A stretch of 64,000 bases of DNA. Origin: Tenebrio molitor. Its lineage: Eukaryota; Arthropoda; Insecta; Coleoptera; Tenebrionidae. The first letter of the stretch is position 1. Each line of letters opens with the position of its first letter. Position numbers and translations under genes: made by a program. Location of the stretch: the NCBI RefSeq assembly GCF_963966145.1, contig NC_091054.1:4526001-4590000 (forward strand). Reading direction: 5' to 3'. Under the pieces are notes generated by a model. The model ran no database searches, was not told the origin of the DNA, and saw only the letters and a list, made by a program, of their open reading frames with translations. This document shows positions 10,801 to 23,600 of this stretch, piece by piece.

Positions 10801-13800
10801 GTGCATTCTACTTCAAAAATACAATCGACAACGTCGCCGACTTTTGTTTTTAGTGTGTCTGCAAGTGTCAGAAAAAAGTGGGGTTATGAAAGAAAACTGT
10901 TGGACAATCGTTTTGGTCGTAGTTCATCGTGTTTTTCATTCTCATTTTATTATTTCACTCAAAAAGTATGATATGGTAGCTAAAACCTTTTTGTATATAA
11001 TAATTCTTTTGTTTTTCATAAATAAACAGTTCAATGTCAAATTTTGACGGGAGGTTGAGCCAACCCAAAAAATTAAACTTTTTGTAGGGATTTCTTTTTT
11101 TCTGCCAACATAATTCAACAGGTGGTGGATTTTTGATTTTGAAACAGATTATACCTACGTTCATTTTTATTTCATCTCCACTAATAACTACATCCATGAA
11201 TTCAAAAGATTTTTTTTTTCAGAGAAAATAAAAATATTTTATTATCTTATGCTTTTATGAAATGCGATGGATAGTTTGCAGGAACCAGTAAATAGGCGCT
11301 CGCATTAACGACATTTTTAACCTACATCTCCCACAATTTTTTTAATTCTCTCTTAAACAGGAATTCATCTAAATTCTAGATAAAACTCTAGTAAATGCAG
11401 AACTACTAACAAAATAAACCAATATACGTCCAGCCACGTGACCGTTAAAAATCTGAGAATAAGCTTAGTGAGTGTCTACGAGTTTGTTTCATCATTTACT
11501 GCCTCGGACGTGCAAGTCGACTGACAAATGAGAAACTGTTCGGTGAAGTCTGTCTTTTTTTAATGGATCACATCCCAAAGTGTAATAAAATATCTATGTA
11601 TACTTTTGTTAATTTCGTTGTAGCTAATAAAATTTTATTGCATATTATGAGCGAATAACGGGCACAATGATTGGATTTGGAACGGTTGGGAAACGTTGGG
11701 AAGGGCGCGTGCCATTTGCCGTACAATTCAAATATACAGAATGTACAAAATTGCTTAAAATATTACCTGCTGGTGGTAAAATAGGATTTATAAGCCCTGC
11801 AAGTACCATAAAATTTTACAACCTACAATGAAAATGACAAAAGTATAAAGAAGGTTTGTTGCCCCAAGAAATCTGTAACAATGCTCATAATAATCAGTGG
11901 TTGGGGCTTGTTCCCGAAAACAGCGAAGTATGGAGTGACCGTAGAGGGATATGACGAGGACAGACAAAATATGCAGTGGAATTACAAAAAAAGAATAGTA
12001 GACATGATCCGATTATTCGTTCTAATTTTTGGAAATATGTACATATTTCAACAAAAAAAAAAGACATAAAGGGCTGCCAAAACAGTCCTTTATGTCTTTT
12101 TGTGTTCCATAGAACACAGAACTTCTGAAAACTTGCGGCGTAGCTTCAATCATACTAACAGCTATAGGATAAAAAGAAGTTTTGTGGTACGGTTTGTGGT
12201 AAGGTTTCTGTTATAAAAGTGTTCTCCAGTGACCATCATTGTTTAAATAAATTTCACGGAAATGTTAAAATTGACATGTGACAGTTTATCAAGTTACGCA
12301 GAAATTTTGGTTTCCTCAGTCGCCCCCTATCTCTTTTTTTGTTGATCATACATGTATAAAAAAAACTTCAATATAAAAATAGATTTCCTAATTTTTATTT
12401 AAACATAAAAATGCAGAAAAACATGTTTTTTTGGAAAAGAGCTCCTGTTATGCGTCACTCCATATAGTAATAAAATTTGAATTATGAAAGCAAAATTAGC
12501 TCCGTGCTCGTGCTACGCACTCGTCCAATTCATATCCCAGCACCGTTGACATTCGTAACACCACCACAAAAATAATCGGCATAACATTGACTACTCGTCG
12601 TATTACACTGAAAATCATAAACTCCCGTGAAAACTTTTCTTCTCTTTATTAAACGTGAATGGGGTTTGCCCACAAAGATATTGGTCGCGGAATGCTCCGA
12701 GGTAGGGAGGGAGTGTGAGTGAAATTTCTAAAAACAACCCTTGGCTTGAATACGGCGCTATTCCACATTAGGATAGAATTCCATTCCAAATGGTACACGT
12801 AAAATTAAAATAGTTTAGTGCTTTATTGTATTCTAAATATGTCCCTCTCGCTGCACTAAAACAAATCTGCTTGCACTGGTACAGCGTCAGTGGAGTAGAC
12901 GACTGGTCAACTATACAGAGTGATTCATGATATGTGATTAATATTTAAACCTGCGATTGGTCTGTGTTTACAGATTCATGAAAAATCTACTGTGGAAAAA
13001 AAGACAGGGCAATCGGAAAAACTGTTGGTAGTCACTGGAAAACAGGACCGTTTCTCTCAACTCATCTTCCCGGAAAGTTATAATTTAACTACTCTTTCAC
13101 TCTGACCGCGTAATGAAGAGTGCATATCATGGAAATACCACATAACCACACCGCGTTGTCAAACGTCAGTGAGACGTTTTCTGTAAGTCCATCTAGTGCG
13201 CTGATCAAAAAATTCAAGTAATCCTCTCGTTCAAGCGAAGAGATGAAATATGAGGACCAACTAAGTTGCTGATTAAATCAGTGATTGTTTATTAATAATT
13301 ACAGCACCCTTAACCTTCGCTAATAGCACACTGACACAATTTGGTCAATTAGATAATGCAAGGCCAACAAAACTGACCCCACGCAACACATAAGTAAAGA
13401 ACACTTTTTTGCTGTGCGCTGCTGTAACAGCTAATTTGGTAGTTTCTTTTAATTTATTCGTGCAGTTATCAAACAATTTTTACGACAATTTTAAAACAAG
13501 GTTTCTCGAAAGGTGCAGGTCAAAGAATTTTTTTTCTCCGCGACTATTGAAGAATGAATGCATTCTTGTTGGATATTCAACGAAAGAATAATATCAATTC
13601 CACACCCGGTGATAGAATACATTGGCTGTCGACCAATCACATTCCTCGTATTTTCATTCTATCACGGGCAGATTATTCACTCGGACGATTTCACCACTCG
13701 CCTCCGGCTCGTGTTGGAATTTTCATCCTTTTAAATAATATCTATCATTATACGCTCGTTGATTTTTTTTAATAAGTACTTGAATACTTTTCTCACGTGC

Positions 13801-16800
13801 TTCGCCTTTTCTCGAATTCTTTAGATATCGCGAGTAACTTGTCTCAAAATCGGTAGATAAAATGTGAAGTGTACGATGAAAATATCGCCGACTTACCTGA
13901 AAGTCAGCACTAAACACTTTGTTCTGTTTGTCTTTTTTATTAACAATATCGAGTTCGTCTTTTCGTAAAGTCAATACGTAAGTTTGTTCGTACGCACTAC
14001 TGCCGTTCTGTTCGATAAAACCGTTCGCATTATCCGCCTGGTTCACAACAAAGAACGTATTAAACCAAAACTGAAACACCCTCTCCTTCCTTCCGATCTT
14101 CGATTTACTGTAAAACTCGACCTTGATGTCACCGTTCAGCACTAAGCACAGGTCCATACTGATCACCAGGTTCGGTACACCCTTTTTCACTTCGTAAATG
14201 CCGCTCTTGTACAGTTTGGTGCACTTCTGCGTGTGCTGCTCGTCCTGCTCCTGCAGCGTCTGCTGGGATACAGAGAAGCACACGTAGCCTTGTCCGCCCG
14301 CGAAGCACGGCACCGGCTTCAGGATCATCTCCCGGATGTACATCGAGACCGGTGCGTACTTCAGCCGTTCCCTCAGCAGCGTCTCGTAGTATCTGATGTA
14401 GCGCACCTGGCTGGGTATCGTGACGCCCTTGCGGTCCTGCGTCCTCGCCTGGCCGTAGTGGTTGAGGGCTTCGTCGGCCGTGGGGAAGGCGCCGCTGTGG
14501 AGGAGGTAGCAGCAGATCATGGTGCCGGTGCGGCCTTTGCCCGCCTTGCAGTGGACCACGGCGACGTTCTCCGGGTTCTTGGACAGCCAGTCGTGGACGC
14601 TCCGACAGAACGGCTGGATCAACTCCATTTTGGGCGGGTTGTGGTCGTCGAAGGGGAAACTTTGTACTCTGTTGTGGAACTTGGACTTGTCGTAGTTGCG
14701 CTCCGAACACAGGTTGTAGATGAAGTAGTGGTTGTTGTGCTTCGAGTCGAGGAGCTTCACCACGTCGTCGATGTGGTTGCGGTAGACGCCTTCTATGTTC
14801 GAGGCCGGGTACCCCATGGCGATGATGTTCTGCGTTATGTCTAAGAGGCGGTCAAGGAAATATCAACTTCGCAATTATTACAAATTTTTATATCGTCTTG
14901 TTTTTGATTTTTTTTTAACTGAACATTATTTTAAAAGAGAACGATTGATCAAATCAATTCATTATTTTATACGGCGTGATCAAGAATGACTAAATCTGTT
15001 GGTAACAATGAAAGTTTTAAATTTGAAACTTACCATCAAAGGTTCATTTTTTTAATAGCATAAACTAATTTTTTTTTTGTTCGACACTGTCAGAATTTGA
15101 GAATTTTCTCCTGTGTGAACGGATTTTGATAAATGTCACAACTTGTCAATACGAAACGTCAAGCTAATTTTAAAGATTTTAAGCAATTTGGAGCTTGTCG
15201 AACAAAAAAATGTATTCAATTCGTTCGTGTGTAAATTGGGCTCTTTTTGGCACTCGCGGGCCTTTAAAACGCTCGTTTCATTCGCGTTTTAAACTAGCCC
15301 ACTCATGCCAAAAAAGACCAATTTACACACGAACTCGTTAAATAAACTATAATCTGTTTCAAAATCAAAAATCCACCAACAGTGCATTCTACCTGGAAAA
15401 TACAACCGACAACGTCGCCAACTTTTGTTTTTAGTGTGCTGCAAGTGTCAGCAAAAAGTAGGGTTATGAAAGAAAACTGTTGTACAGTCGTTTTGGTCGT
15501 AGTTCATCGTGTTTTTTATTCTCATTTTATTATTTTACTCAAAAAGTATGATATGGTAGCTACCACCTTTTTGTACATAATAATTATTTTCTGTTACGTA
15601 AATAAACTCAACAGTTCAATGTCAAATTTTGGCGGGAGGTTGAGCCAACCCAAAAAAAGTAAACTTCTTCTAGGGATTTCTTTTTTCTGCCAACATAATT
15701 CAATTCAGGTGGTGGATTTTTGACTTTGAAACAGATTATACTATTTTAATGGGGTGTCAAGTTGGTCAGGGCCAATTACGAGAAAAAAAATCACCAACAT
15801 TTTTCAATTGTTTTATTGCCAACAGATTTCAGTCATTGTTGATCACGCTGTACATTTAACGTTTGAGTATTTCTTGACTTCGATCAATGTATCGGGTGTT
15901 CATTTAAATTTCCGGTCAAAGTCGGCGCTGAAGAGTCGATTGTGAACGCATCAGCCGTTTAAACCTTACCTCAGTTTTTGCTTTGTTTGTGTTTTTACAC
16001 GAGTGGTGCGTTCACAATCAATTCTTCAACGCCAACTTTAGCAGGAAATTTAATTGAACAGTGGATACATTAAATTTAAAAGCAAATTGAATTATTAAAT
16101 GCGATCGATAATATTATTACATCCCTCTGCAGCGACATCTTTTCTCGGCTTTAATATTTAACTAAACATAAAACTTTGTACCACATAAAACTGTTAAGAC
16201 AAATAATGACCTCATTGTTATCCTTTGTGGTACTCGTGAAACTTTATCGTTGTTTTTTTCTTTAGAATTTTCTGATGAATCAAAAAAAGTGGACACTTAT
16301 AAGTTAAAATGAGAAAAAAAAAAGAAAAAAACAATTTGCCTTTTTTCTAAAAAATAAAATATCTGCACTCATCACAATATGTGATTACCAAGTGGCTATA
16401 AATGATTCAAGTAAATTTGGTAGGTTGGCATCCCTGAGCAATTGGTGGTGTAAGCCTCATCATTGTCAACGTTTTTTGTTTCATTTTTTTTTTGAAGTTG
16501 AAGAAGAATAAATGGGAATTTGTGAAAACAAGTAAAAATAAAGCGTAGTAATGAGAATTTTGTTTCACATATTAGACTGTGGCAATCGGGTATACCAACA
16601 TTAACTTACACCATGTTGCCAACACAACAACAACAAAATCACAAGCATTTTACTATTTTTTCAAAAAAATTTGATGGGTGGGTCAAGTTTTACCCTTTGC
16701 CCAATCGAAAACACCCACTTTTAATCGATTAAGAATTTTCAAAAAATTCAGGAATGATTGTGTATCGTAGTAGAACAATCTGTAAAAATTTCAAATTTTT

Positions 16801-19587
16801 TAATGCAACAGGTACATATTTCGTTTTAATTCAATAACCCCTACATTAATTTGCATAATTTCTCTCTCACTGAAGGTTCTTTCAAACGTTTAGGAAAAAT
16901 TTGGTGTCATTGAAATCATGAAACATTACCGGTTTTTGAAATAAATGGGATTTCAAAATGAAGTGCAAAATTTAGCTATGATTTATTATTAAATTGAGCG
17001 ATCACTTCCACAAAACAAGGTTATTTATGGTACCCCTTTATGGACTTAGAATTACTAGAAAAGTTCTCAACAGATGTTTATTGGCTGTTTACCAACAATG
17101 AGTTACTTATTTATGAAATTATGACACTGTATTTAGTTGTAAATCTTGGCCATTTTTCGCCGTTAATATTAAAATAGGAAAAATTCAAAAACTAATTTTT
17201 TTTTTGATGCGAATTTCATAAATGTGTTCCTTGAATTAATTGTGAATTATGACCGTGTGCGAAAAAAAATTTGTTTTTGCTCAAATCGATTTTTTTTTTA
17301 TTGCATAACTCTAAATGAAGTGAGAAAATTGACTGCATACATTTGAAGCCTCATATCAAGGGAATAAATGTAACCCTAACGTTTCGTAATTTTTATTAAT
17401 TTTTTAATAGGGTTTATCGTGGTAAAATTTGACTCACCAGGAATCACATTAAAAAATAATAGATACACTCACCGGTACAAAAAACGACTCACTTTGAATT
17501 TTATTATGTAATATAATTAAGTAATTCATTGTCTTAGATTTTTTTTTATATCATGTTGTATTGATAAGCGTTATTTAAGTTGTTCTTTGCCAAAGAATAT
17601 CCGACAAACAAAACATTAAACACAGCAAATAAAATTTTAATGAAACAAAAATAAAAGTAATTTTTTAGAAAAAAAATTATGTTATGAAAAATTGCCAAAA
17701 TTTGAACAGCATTTTGAATTAGTATCTCGTATTGTCAAATTAAATCTTTTAACACGGAAATCAACCGACAAAAACACAACATGAATGTAGTGCAAATTTT
17801 CTAATAATTTATTTAAACAAAACAATTCAGTTGCCATGGTGACCCTAGCACTCCCGATCATTGAAAATATCCCAATTTAACTATTATAAAGAAAAATAAG
17901 CACAAATATAATTTCAAGATCATTTAATAAAGAAATCATGAGTCGTTTTTTGTGCCGGTCAGTGAAAAAAAAAATTATTTTTTTTCACTGAAAAAAGAAA
18001 GAAAAGAAGATGCACTAGAATGACACGAAGTGACAACAATGCAGTTCTGGTATTTTGCAGTTTGAGTACTGTTATCTTCTGCACACAACAAACTCGGTCA
18101 TAAAATTCAAATAAATTTCCTTTTAAGTTAGTTTTAAACGGTGCAATAACCTCAAATTAGTTTAAAACAAATTAAGTAAAACAAATTAAGTAAAACAAAA
18201 AAAAAACTGCATACACCGAAAATCTTGAGGAAGTGGCCATGGAAGGCTCATCCACTGAAAATTATTTGCAATAAATGAAGATTTCTCCTGAAGATTGCGT
18301 TGGTTGGCTTGTCAATTATTAACTAATTAGTTTATTTTTTATACTAATTTTAATAAGTTTACAAGCACTTACGAAAAAAAAAAACGAAAAAAATCACAAT
18401 TTCGAAAAACTCAATGTTAATAACGCAGCCGTACGAATCGTTAAAAAAGAAACGAAAAATAATAATCTTGAAAATTCTAAAACGTAGAAAAGTAGTGTAG
18501 GTAAATGTTTCATATTCGGAAAATTCTTTGCAGCTGCCATAAATTTTGTTCTTAAATTCTTAGTTAACACTAAAGGTGAAAATTGCGAGGTTTGTTTGGG
18601 TATAAATTAACTTTTTTTAATTCACAGAATAATTTCAAAGTTGTTTACAAACTTGGAAACAAAATAGCGAAATTGACTCTCTCAAAAAATATTAAAATAT
18701 TGGAAAAGTAGGTATAGAAAGTGTATCCATCTGAAACTTCTTAACTTGTCAATCACCAGTATTGTGAAAAATATGAAATCTAATTAATTTTTTTAAACGT
18801 CAAAAGTGGGAAATGAGGTTTTTGAAGAAATTGAAAAAGAATGGAAACGTGGGACATAGCTTCAATACTTCATAGTTCTATTACTTGACTTCAGTATTGT
18901 CTGAAATCCGTAATGAACACATTTCGACATGGATGTCGTGTAAAAAGTGGGCGTAATGCGAAAAAAAAGATAATATAAATAGTGCTTTCAAAGGAATTGT
19001 CATTACGTGATAGAAATATCCGTAATGATAAACTAAAATTCGGCCTCGATACCGTGCCCCCTTTTTATATAATAATTATATTTCTAAGAAACAAAACAAA
19101 GTGTAAAGTTACCTTCAATTTTTTATCAAAAAATATCAATAATATTTTAGAATTATCTTCAAAACTAAATTTCCACCAAAATTCTTATTAAGCCATTTTC
19201 AAGACATTCAAAATTCCTTCTCAACAGAAATTGTTCAGTTATTTCAATTTAAGTATTATCAAAACTGACTACTTCGCCAGCGACTGACTTACTTGACCCG
19301 CTTTGATTTTCTCAAATCAGTCACTGAATTATACAACTATCACACTTTCACTGCATCAACCAAAAAACCCTTCGACACTCGAAACCAACCGACATCCCAT
19401 CTTTCCGCAAAAACTCGCGACCCAGCAAACCGCATCCGCACACCTCGTCCTCTCCACAAAAATTCCCCAAAAAAAGGATACAAGTCAAGTCCAGATTGAA
19501 CCCGTCCTGTTTGTATCGATTCCGCCTCTTGCTGACCAACCCCCGTATAGGGTTGGTGATGTTCATGTTGGGGAAAGAGGTGGCCAT
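7900..19587 (-). CDS. Pten: PTEN, PIP3 3-phosphatase with C2 domain
   Basis: PTEN removes the 3-phosphate of PIP3 and opposes PI3K/Akt growth signalling at the plasma membrane. Firm coding exons: 19587-19482 (basic N terminus and DGFNLDLT), 14840-13897 (phosphatase plus most of C2) and 9308-9158 (end of C2, acidic tail). The active-site loop HCKAGKGRTG is at about residues 132-141 with Cys133, and the DDHNPP loop precedes it. Exon 2 begins with two bases that complete Tyr in LTYITQNIIAMGYPA, which matches the family. Introns 1 and 2 are 4641 and 4588 nt. I infer four further tail exons, 8569-8540, 8413-8273, 8039-8013 and 7919-7900, all joined in phase 1 and ending STYL; these are much less certain. 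With them the protein has 472 residues. The start ATG at 19587 has a good context; 19566 is an alternative. Reading past the 9158 donor would instead stop at 9111. Confidence 0.9.
8448..8569 (-). other. Alternative PTEN tail exon with its own stop
   Basis: The acceptor at 8570/8571 (polypyrimidine then CAG) accepts the phase-1 end of the exon at 9158. If the weak donor at 8540 (GAG then GTGTGG) is not used, the frame stays open for 40 codons to TAA at 8448-8450. That would give a different PTEN C terminus ending LLTA and a 440-residue protein. Splice choice cannot be settled from sequence alone. Confidence 0.35.
10767..11153 (+). repeat. TIR element family A, copy 1 (PTEN intron 2)
   Basis: A block of about 387 bp begins with TTTCAAAATCAAAAATCCAC and ends with its reverse complement, so it has terminal inverted repeats of about 30 bp. 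The interior is shared with copies at 15348 and 37750. No transposase frame is present, so it behaves like a non-autonomous DNA element (MITE). Flanking TA-rich sequence fits target duplication of TA type, but the exact ends are uncertain. Confidence 0.8.
12059..12101. repeat. Short near-perfect hairpin
   Basis: The arm AAAAGACATAAAGGGCTG at 12059-12076 pairs with CAGTCCTTTATGTCTTTT after a 6-base loop, with a single G-T wobble. The stem is preceded by a run of A and followed by T. It lies in PTEN intron 2. The loop is short for a microRNA precursor; it may be a remnant of a palindromic element. Confidence 0.7.
13603..13672. repeat. Short inverted repeat in PTEN intron 2
   Basis: The sequence CCGGTGATAGAAT near 13606 recurs in inverted form as ATTCTATCACGGG near 13656, with an AT/GC mixed spacer. 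It is probably a decayed palindromic element. Confidence 0.5.
15060..15345 (+). repeat. Palindromic repeat family B, copy 1 (PTEN intron 1)
   Basis: The block contains GTTCGTGTGTAAATTGGGCT and its inverted partner close to AATTTACACACGAACTCGTT, forming a long internal hairpin. It is preceded by about 150 bp that also recurs at 38640-38905 in the opposite orientation. It sits directly against family A copy 2. No coding capacity is seen. Confidence 0.7.
15348..15740 (+). repeat. TIR element family A, copy 2 (PTEN intron 1)
   Basis: This is very similar to copy 1 along its whole length of about 390 bp, with the same ends (AATCTGTTTCAAAATC at the left, inverted at the right). Differences are scattered substitutions and small indels, which indicates independent old insertions of one family. 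Confidence 0.85.
15888..16069. repeat. Palindromic MITE-like element with ~60 bp inverted repeats
   Basis: About 62 bp at the left, starting TGTATCGGGTGTTCATTTAA and including AGTCGATTGTGAACGC, are matched in inverted form at 16008-16069. The spacer is about 60 bp. The structure suits a small non-autonomous DNA transposon. Confidence 0.7.
17465..17964. repeat. 500-bp element with 26-bp inverted ends
   Basis: The left end CACTCACCGGTACAAAAAAC (continuing GACTCA) pairs with the right end TGAGTCGTTTTTTGTGCCGG (continuing TCAGTG), 24 of 26 positions matching. The internal 450 bp are AT-rich with no open frame. The left end is next to TA. This resembles a Tc1/mariner-type non-autonomous element. 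Confidence 0.75.
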
Positions 19588-20600
19588 CGTCGTCGGGTAC
19601 GGTGGTCCAGTCGTGTTGGCGTGATTTGGGACAGGCAGATGCCCGTTCAGATTGTTCGAGCTGGTCGGTTCATGTGACACATGAAGAGGTGTAACAACCG
19701 AATGTAGTTGGCCACATATTTTCGACGATTTATCTGCAAACAACGAGACACACTGTCAACAAACCAAAAAAAAAAAAAATTAAAAAATCGCACACACAAG
19801 AAAAATCAGCGACACTCACGTTCGTGTACGACACACAAAGCCGAAAATGAATAAACGCGAGATTTTTTGACCGCAACACGTCTTGGCACACCACCAAAAA
19901 TGCAATACTTCTTCGGTATCGGTTGCAGATCTAATCTTAAGTAGAGCCCTCCTCCCCCACCGAATGAGACGTTGTCGTTATCTTATCATCTCTGTAAATT
20001 TATTATCCTTGTGTCAATCTTGTCGTGTTTTTTTACGATTCCACCTAATTACAATCGGCCAGATTATGCAACGCAAATCCGCGACCTCTTCGCCGGCAGA
20101 TTTTGATCCAACCACTGACCGATCGACACACCGATCGCGTTAATTATCGAAGGAAAAAAAGGAATTACATTATGTGCAAATATTTGAGGATGATACGTGA
20201 CCCATGCCATGTTTTCACCAAACTTTCCGGCAATTCTACGTTTTTTCTTGCATTCGCACATTTGATCTTTTTTTTTCTAGTTGCATCAACCTGCAACGTC
20301 CTTGGGAGTTTTTATTTGATGCAAATGTGGAAAAGCCGTTGGGCACAACGAAACCACGTGAAAATCGCTTGTTGCTTTATCTTTCTGCAACAAATCTGTC
20401 GGGAAAAAGAGAGTGGAAAATCCATAATTTAACTATGTATTATGCATTTAGTACAATTCTCGCCGCGCGGGTGCAATTCCTGACAAACCACGTGGCACAA
20501 TTTTCTGACATTCTTCACAATCTGGGCGGTACAAATTTTACGAAAAGATAATCCGTCCTCTCGTATCGACCAATCAAAATCGATGACAGTGAAGATTTAC
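19588..20600 (-). promoter_or_regulatory. PTEN 5' untranslated exon and likely promoter region
   Basis: Upstream of the PTEN start, an acceptor (TTGTTTGCAG) ends at 19734 and a strong donor GTGAGTG begins at 19819. These define an 86-nt intron in the 5' untranslated region and an upstream non-coding exon ending at 19820. The transcription start should lie a few hundred bases further up, but I see no definite core promoter motif. Confidence 0.4.
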
Positions 20601-23600
20601 GATTTGTAAATCGGTATAATTTGTTTCTGATCAGCTGATACGATACATTGGTCGACTTAAACCAGATGACGTGCGTTCCAACTTTATCTTCTGATCACCG
20701 AATCACCCAAATTTTAATCCAAAATTTTGACTACTCATTTTCTTACGTAAACTAATGTAACTTATCGCCAATAATTAAAAAGTCCGGTCATTGACTAGTT
20801 GTAAATGTTCGCTTCAGATAACAAAATCCATAGGTATAACAGGTAAATACAACGGAAATCATTTAAAAAAAACTACACATTACAAATAAATTTTATTAAA
20901 CGTAGTATCGCGCGTCCTGGGCTGAGTAGGCGTTGGAAAAATTAAAGCGGTTAGAACAGTAGAAAGTTTGAATTTCCCGCCGTTTGACAAGAATGACATT
21001 TGTTTATGTTTAATCCGGACATAATTGAACAAGCTTGTTTTCAGCAAAGGGTGCCCTTAGATATTTGCTTCGAGAATAGAAATCGTTAAGTTATTCTATT
21101 TTTAATGTAAAACATTGCAAAGAAAGAAGTTTTGGCTCTAAATTTTAGATTAGCTGTCAACATGCTCCAATTAATCTACACTTTAAAAAAGCACAACAAT
21201 TGACTGTTTCCAACACCTCCCCAGTCCCGGATTTCATTTGAACGCGCGATACATCTGTTCTGTTATTACAAATGTACGGACAGGAGCACTCAAAAACTTG
21301 AAAACGTTATCGCTGGAGTAACGCAGAACATTCAACTTTTGAAATAGATTTATTGATTAAAACTTGAATCGATTGTTCACTCTTATAATTAGATAAAACT
21401 TGATATGTAGATATCGAATAAGTCAGGAGATGAATAATGTGACAACTATGAGAGCTTAATATACATAGTGAGCAAAAAAAAGCACCTATGTCCAAACCTT
21501 TTCAACAGAAATTACAACTTTCACCGTCTAAACCTGAGATTCAAATGTTTTTTACCTGTATACTTAGTACCACATCATTCATTCAAATGTATGAAGAGCG
21601 ACTGCGAAGAACAAAAGATTTGAAAACGTACGGCTTAACTTAAGCCAGCTGTAAGTGTCATTATTAGGACAGTTGTCCCGAACGATTTTGCTCTGAGAAC
21701 GGTTCCTAGATGAATGGACACGGTCCAATAGCAATGTAATTTACAAATTAACAACAAGTTAGGTAATACTTCACTTTCGATGCCGCTCTTAGTCATATAC
21801 TTTTTGTAATACATGTTATTAACAATTACATTTTTTAATCCAAAATTACACCAGCACTGGCACCAAATTGTCGCTGGAAACGCTAGACTAAAAAAAATAT
21901 TGTGTATTTGAAAAAACGTTGACAATCCTTGTCCTACGCAAGCAAAAACGTCTTTGCTTATTATCAGGAGATCCAACTTAATCATTTGATATAATTACAT
22001 TATTGTTACAAATAATATTTAAGATAAGAATATCCATTTAGGGCTCATTGCACTCCGGTTCGGGTTTAACGACCAGTTTGAGTAATCGTGAAAAAAATTT
22101 ATCTGATATAGGTACAGTTTTTTATATACAGAGTGATTCAAAAAGAAACAAATTATATTCAAATTACGACTTACCAACCTTGTAACAGTGTTGTTGGAGC
22201 GAATGCGAACATGATTAACGCGACACGATGTGCATCGAATAAAAATACTAAAAATAATACATCAAACACCCCGAATCGAATAAAATGTGCTATCTTAACT
22301 TGCAAGCGATAATATAGCCGATTGCACAACATTTTCTCAAATTTCTGGTACATTATTTCATCGTTGAACAAATTTTTATCTACGTAGTACTCGTTCCAGC
22401 GACCACAGATTTCAATGAAAGATGAATCAAGCGAGTGGAACTTGAGTCAGTTCCATCCGAAAGGATGAAAAAATCCTAGGTGTTATTGCGTCAGATGATG
22501 AGCGAACAGTCTTCGCCAAAGCGCATGACAAACGGTCTTTCTGACCACTTTCCTTCCATCAAAAGCAACAATAAATTTAGAAAGTGGCCGTATTAATTGT
22601 GCGAGATGAAACGAATTAGGTGGACCTCGTCGGATGATAAAAAAAATCAATGTTGACCCAAATATCGAAACCGGAAAACGTTATCAAAACACGACTGACG
22701 ACAGATCTGCACTTGTGCGGGGACATTTTGAAAACTGGAGTTGATGATCTGCGGAGGCCCTGTGCGTGACCCATAATCGAAAATAGTGAAATCGGATATT
22801 TTTGGGCGATTTGACAACGCCGCTCGAATTTAATGTCACAATGAGGCCATGAACCGCATTCACGGTTGCCGGATTGTGTCGCCGAATTAGCCGAATTTTT
22901 TCAGCGGAAAGTAGTGAATTCATACGACAGACAGGTCTTCTACGAACGAGATAGTGTCGCCTATCGCTTCAGATAAAAATCGTTAATTCTTGGAAGTACG
23001 AGGACGGACGAAAATCGGCCCGTGGAGGTTTTTCCGTACGCTCTGATAAAGAGGGAACGTGTTAAGAAAGTTTCCCAAATTATCCATTGAAATCGCCTAT
23101 AAATAACTCGGCACTATAAACAATTTAAAACTCCATTGAATTCCTTATGGAAACCGGATCATTTACCTAGGACGTCCTTGACTGGCCCTTTGCATCCCCG
23201 GTAACAGAACGACCTTCACGTGCATGTGTGGCCCGAGCTGACAACCCTTCCGAAGAATTCTCCCTTTTCCAGGGCCGCACCGCAGCTGGTGAGGGGGGAA
23301 GGGGGGCGAAAAATTGTTTACACGAGCAGAAGCGGAACTATTTACATATTGCGACCTTCAAGGTAACGTTATCTCAGTGATATTATGTCACTTGCGAAAA
23401 TCACGGTTTTCGTCCGATTTAAATGGACTTCGTTGGGCCGTGCTGTACAAACAAATCGGTGACATTGACAAGAGCGTGGGAGAGGGGTGAAACGGCCTTA
23501 CCTTTAAATCGGTCCTTGGATTTGCCACAACTGGAGCACAGCCCCATAAAAGATTTTGTAATTGTGGTATTTGCAAAATGTTTATAAATTGATGTTGTTC

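Noticed and set aside
14233..14844. 203-codon plus-strand frame antisense to PTEN
   Set aside because: Complementary strand of the phosphatase exon; Val/Leu/Arg-rich artefact of codon bias.
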